This document shows positions 52,306 through 55,311 of a stretch of 55,311 nt of DNA, in pieces. Source of the stretch: JBHGBB01 sp041946755 (GTDB taxonomy: Bacteria > UBP4 > UBA4092 > JAOAEQ01); NCBI GenBank assembly GCA_041946755.1, contig JBHGBB010000001.1, positions 1 through 55,311 on the forward strand, in the 5' to 3' direction. Numbering within the stretch: position 1 is the stretch's first letter; every line of letters begins with the position of its first letter. The notes under the pieces were generated by a model. That model was not told the DNA's origin and did not search any database. It was given only the letters and a program-made list of their open reading frames with translations. A program made the position numbers and the translations under genes.

Positions 52306-53574
52306 ATGAATATTCTATATCTAACCTATAACAGCGTGATGAGATTAGGGATTTTGCGGTCGCAGGTAGAGACGTTATTAAAACTGCTTACTGCAAAATA
52401 TCCGAATGAGTTTAGGTTTACGCTGATTACGGTTGAACGATGGAAGGATTATAAAAATAAGCAGTTAAAATCTTCATTCCGGCAAGAGATGGCAGCAGCC
52501 GGGATTCGGGTTATTATTGTTCCAAAGCTTTTACCGGAGTTTCTTAGAATAGAAAGCGCTCAAACCTCGTTCTGGCAGCGGGTATATTCGAACTTAACCT
52601 TTCTTCTTGATTTTATACTCTTATTAAAAGTTACCGGCTATGTTATTCTGCGATACCAGATTCGGAGTATTCATACCCGGAGCTATGTTCCGGGAATAAT
52701 CGGTTTATTTTATAAACGATTGTTTAGAAAGAAATATATTTTCGACCCACGTGGCTTGATCCCGGAAGAACTCTTATTAGCGCAAGGCTGGTCGAAAACC
52801 AGCCGGAAATACCGAGTTTGGAAACGCATCGAACGATGGCTATTGAAAGGTGCGGATACCGTTTTCGTTCTCTCTCAACCATTTGCCAAACATTATCAGG
52901 AAATCATACCAACACTTCAACCGATTATCACTCCCTGTTGTGTCGATACCGATCAATTCAAGTATGATACTGATAAACGAATAGAATCAAGGAAAAAGTT
53001 CGGGGTTGAAAATAATCTGGTTGTAGTATTCACGGTCGGCGCGTTTGTCCCCTATCAGCAGCTTGACGGTGGAATAAACTTATTTCAGCAGATATTAACT
53101 CTTCGCCCCGATGCTAAACTATTCCTATTAACTCCCGATAAAGAGCAAATCGAAAAGTATATAGCAGGTAATTCCGCAATCCGCAATCCGCAATCTGCAA
53201 TTACTATTTATTCACCTGCATTTCAGGAGATGCCGGAATATTTGATGGTGAGCGATATCGCGATATTAGTTCGGGTGCCATCGGTAATCAGCGAAGTTGC
53301 ATCTCCGGTAAAATTCGCTGAATATTTAGCCTGCGGAGTACCGGTAATCGCATATCCGAATATCGGCGATACCCAACAGATTATTGAGCCAAATCAGGTG
53401 GGGATTATTATTGACCCGAAGAACGACAGTTATACCGAACAACAGTTACGCACACTACTTAACCAGTTTACCGACCGAGAAACACTATCACTCCGCTGCC
53501 GGGCTACGGCTATTGATCAACTTTCCTGGAATCACTATCTAGAAATATATTTCAAAATATATTCTCAAGTGTAA
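52306..53574 (+). CDS. GT4-like glycosyltransferase
   Basis: This 422-residue protein (ATG 52306 rather than 52285, which is in a repeat) opens 'NILYLTYNSVMRLGILRSQVETLLKLL' and continues with 'KKYIFDPRGLIPEE', 'VVVFTVGAFVPYQQLDGGINLF' and 'SPVKFAEYLACGVPVIAYPNIGDTQQIIE'. The fold is GT-B with a GT4-like donor domain. Residues near 290-300 ('NSAIRNPQSAITI') are coded by CAATCCG word repeats (53172-53202), an apparent in-frame insertion in a variable loop. Confidence 0.82.
   Translation: MNILYLTYNSVMRLGILRSQVETLLKLLTAKYPNEFRFTLITVERWKDYKNKQLKSSFRQEMAAAGIRVIIVPKLLPEFLRIESAQTSFWQRVYSNLTFLLDFILLLKVTGYVILRYQIRSIHTRSYVPGIIGLFYKRLFRKKYIFDPRGLIPEELLLAQGWSKTSRKYRVWKRIERWLLKGADTVFVLSQPFAKHYQEIIPTLQPIITPCCVDTDQFKYDTDKRIESRKKFGVENNLVVVFTVGAFVPYQQLDGGINLFQQILTLRPDAKLFLLTPDKEQIEKYIAGNSAIRNPQSAITIYSPAFQEMPEYLMVSDIAILVRVPSVISEVASPVKFAEYLACGVPVIAYPNIGDTQQIIEPNQVGIIIDPKNDSYTEQQLRTLLNQFTDRETLSLRCRATAIDQLSWNHYLEIYFKIYSQV
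53172..53202. repeat. CAATCCG-word array inside a glycosyltransferase ORF
   Basis: TCCGCAATCCGCAATCCGCAAT-type words, about three copies of a 7-base unit, keep the frame open. This word style is usually intergenic in this window. Confidence 0.6.
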
Positions 53575-53617
53575 TAAAAAGAGTATCAGTATAGTGAGAT
53601 AAATAATGCGGGATAAT

Positions 53618-53968
53618 TTAGTGGCGTAATTCGTTATGCACCTGCTGAATTTTCTTTTCCAAATCAGGAATATCTTCCTGAACTACTTTCCAGGTACGTT
53701 CTATATTTACTCCTGAATATTCATGAATTAATATATCACGTAATCCGGATATTTCTTTCCAAGGAATATCCGGATATTTAATTCGGACTTCTTCTGGAAC
53801 ATTTTTCACTGCTTCACCAATAATCTCCAATCGGCGGATCACCGCATCTTGAACTTGCTGATTATCGAGAAATGCTTCTATAGTTAACGCATGAGTATAT
53901 TCTTTAATCCGGTTGATGCAGTCTATAATATCTTCAATATACACTAGCAAATCGCGATGCGGCTTCAT
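53618..53968 (-). CDS. hepT: HepT-type RNase toxin (HEPN, DUF86)
   Basis: This 116-residue protein has the HepT pattern: 'VYIEDIIDCINRIKEYTH', 'QDAVIRRLEIIGEAVKNVPEEVR', and the catalytic R-x4-H-x-Y motif in 'GLRDILIHEYSGV'. Known HepT cuts RNA and is silenced by AMP added to the motif's Tyr by MntA. The MntA-like gene is directly upstream (4-base overlap). Confidence 0.92.
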   Translation of the reverse strand: MKPHRDLLVYIEDIIDCINRIKEYTHALTIEAFLDNQQVQDAVIRRLEIIGEAVKNVPEEVRIKYPDIPWKEISGLRDILIHEYSGVNIERTWKVVQEDIPDLEKKIQQVHNELRH

Positions 53969-54252
53969 AGAATAATTACTTGTTCGCTTAGGATGTAATT
54001 TCGGAGTTGCGGTTTGATGGCCGAATATTCAATCAAATCAACTTTTTTCCCGAGAGTCTGTTCTAATTCGAGTTTGATTTTAATAAATCCGAGTAGACTG
54101 ATATCTTTTTTAAGTTCTACCAGAATATCGATATCACTTTTCGGAGTAATGTCATCTCGTATAGAAGAACCAAATAATCCGGCTTTAGTCACCCCATACT
54201 GGATTAGTATAGGCAATATTTTTTGTTTTATTTTTTCTATGTTTGTCTTCAT
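53965..54252 (-). CDS. mntA: MntA-type minimal nucleotidyltransferase antitoxin
   Basis: This 95-residue protein has the GSx10DxD motif of minimal nucleotidyltransferases: 'GLFGSSIRDDITPKSDIDILVEL'. It AMPylates HepT and neutralises it in known systems. Its stop overlaps the HepT start by four bases (ATGA), the typical MntA-HepT layout. Confidence 0.92.
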   Translation of the reverse strand: MKTNIEKIKQKILPILIQYGVTKAGLFGSSIRDDITPKSDIDILVELKKDISLLGFIKIKLELEQTLGKKVDLIEYSAIKPQLRNYILSEQVIIL

Positions 54253-54319
54253 AAGATTTTCTGATATAAAAAGTATTATATATTATCTCAAGCCTCCCAA
54301 TCAAATATTAAGTCCCTAT

Positions 54320-55114
54320 TTAATACGGTAACTGCGAACCATTATCTTGCGGTTTGAACTGTTTCATTGCCATGGTTAGATAGATGACATAAACCGCAAT
54401 ATAAATCAAGATAATTAATGAATTCGGGCGCCCGACCAGCGAATAGATAATATCCAGGATAATCGGGGCAGTTAAAGCATAGATGCCGATTTTTAATAAT
54501 TGCGGATATTTCAGGTTGGTTTTCATGGAATTATTTAAACTTAAGGTAAACAAACTGAACAATATGATTTGGAACCATTTCGCGAATAATAAATAGAAAT
54601 AGGTTCCGATCGGTAAGATTATCCAGATGATCGTTTGCCCGATTTTCGACCATCGGGTAATCGAATCTTTATTCACCGTGACATTCGGGAATTGGGATAA
54701 TTCATATTGTTGAGTTCGCAATTCGTCCTGTTTCATAATCAATTTCGTTTGGGTTAATAGCGCGCCGGCTTTATAAATGGTATCAATCGAAGTATACTGG
54801 CCGGTAGTATCAATCAGGAAAATGAAATTTTCATCTTTCCAAACAGTGAATGGCTGCGGAACATCAACCTGCGTTTTCCCATCAACGATTCTTATTTCCG
54901 GCACATTTTTTATCTCCCAGTTTTTCACGATATCGATAACCTTATTGACTCTAATAATGTTTCCGATTGACATCAGCACCGCAGCGATGAGCAAAATCAG
55001 AAATATATAGAGTAATGCTTTTTTCATCGGCTGAACAGCAACTTCTTTATAGAACTGAAAATCGGTGCAACTTTGCGGGATCGAAGCGAAAAACCCTTTC
55101 GGTTCAGTATCCAT
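54320..55114 (-). CDS. DUF1189 integral membrane protein
   Basis: This 264-residue protein opens 'GFFASIPQSCTDFQFYKEVA', followed by membrane helices at about 33-52 and four more in the C-terminal half. The middle is a soluble beta-rich segment ('QPFTVWKDENFIFLIDTTGQY'), as in DUF1189 proteins. The family function is unknown. A GAGGAG site precedes ATG 55114. Confidence 0.72.
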   Translation of the reverse strand: MDTEPKGFFASIPQSCTDFQFYKEVAVQPMKKALLYIFLILLIAAVLMSIGNIIRVNKVIDIVKNWEIKNVPEIRIVDGKTQVDVPQPFTVWKDENFIFLIDTTGQYTSIDTIYKAGALLTQTKLIMKQDELRTQQYELSQFPNVTVNKDSITRWSKIGQTIIWIILPIGTYFYLLFAKWFQIILFSLFTLSLNNSMKTNLKYPQLLKIGIYALTAPIILDIIYSLVGRPNSLIILIYIAVYVIYLTMAMKQFKPQDNGSQLPY

Positions 55115-55281
55115 AGTATACTCCTCTAGTGTTATTTTAAGTAACGGTCAGATGGGTATCTTTTCTTTATATTGCGGGTATCATTATATCATAGGCTATA
55201 ATCGCACCTCTAGATTCTATTTCCTTCCCGGAACAACCCTATTCTTATCTCTCCTCCATAATTCTTTTCCACCGGAGTTGC

Positions 55282-55307
55282 ACCGAACGAGATCGATCTC
55301 GTTCGGT
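55282..55307. repeat. Perfect 26-base palindrome at the right edge
   Basis: ACCGAACGAGATC and its exact complement GATCTCGTTCGGT meet with no loop, preceded by GGAGTTGC. The flank (GGAGT) and layout match the family K palindromes, but the core differs. The right flank is cut by the window. Confidence 0.8.
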
Positions 55308-55311
55308 ACAA

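Overview
The window comes from a bacterium with an outer membrane, of roughly 40-42% GC by eye. The evidence for two membranes is an LptB-type ATPase, an O-antigen-type ABC exporter (Wzm permease, plus the C-terminal piece of a Wzt-like ATPase at the left edge) and a Wzx-like flippase. Gene families and start codons (mostly ATG, some GTG/TTG) are bacterial. Several genes (GH172, a beta-galactosidase-like protein, Gfo/Idh/MocA, a lone LarA, an F420-ligase-like protein) are typical of uncultured polysaccharide-degrading phyla. I cannot name the phylum from sequence alone.

Layout. 0-3 kb: Wzt-like tail, an excisionase-type helix-turn-helix protein, a 14-residue Lys/Ala peptide gene with its own consensus promoter, YggT and a Gfo/Idh/MocA oxidoreductase. 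3-12 kb: housekeeping block with tRNA-Leu(CAG), smpB, tmRNA, a membrane-anchored MshEN-domain protein, PBP2, a CsgG/TolB-N-like protein, argD-argF, a CofE-like protein and a GAF histidine kinase. 12-18 kb, minus strand: a GT-C-like membrane protein, TrpB2, CcdA and alanine dehydrogenase. 18-21 kb: a secreted SGNH hydrolase followed by a 757-residue glycoside-hydrolase-like protein. 21-26 kb: a defence/mobile-flavoured island (DinD/Bro-N-like protein, small zinc-ribbon membrane protein, AIPR-family nuclease) with repeats. 26-38 kb: a long minus-strand run of mostly unrelated, mostly singly spaced genes (LarA, PPOX-like, methyltransferases, GNATs, alpha/beta hydrolases, GH172, small unknowns), several separated by a CACGAAA-type inverted repeat. 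38-45 kb: a phosphoglycerate-mutase-like protein missing most of its metal ligands, then hprK, hpf, lptB, a polysaccharide deacetylase and the Wzm permease. 45-54 kb, plus strand: aroB, aroQ, a PilO-like protein, a flippase and three GT4-type glycosyltransferases. The end carries a MntA/HepT toxin-antitoxin pair and a DUF1189 membrane protein.

How it works together. The envelope theme is strong: PBP2, the export ATPase and permease, the flippase, glycosyltransferases, the deacetylase and LptB would together build and export surface polysaccharide. Arginine, shikimate and possibly tryptophan functions sit between them.

The most unusual features are two. First, the gene gaps are populated by many families of inverted repeats whose arms are made of a short word repeated two to four times (CACGAAA, AGTCTTA, TTAAATAG, ATATTCG, CACAGAGA). 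Several abut or supply the stop codon of the neighbouring gene, and one such word array lies inside a glycosyltransferase ORF. Second, the phosphoglycerate-mutase-like ORF is intact and keeps its substrate-binding motifs, but four of the seven metal ligands are substituted.
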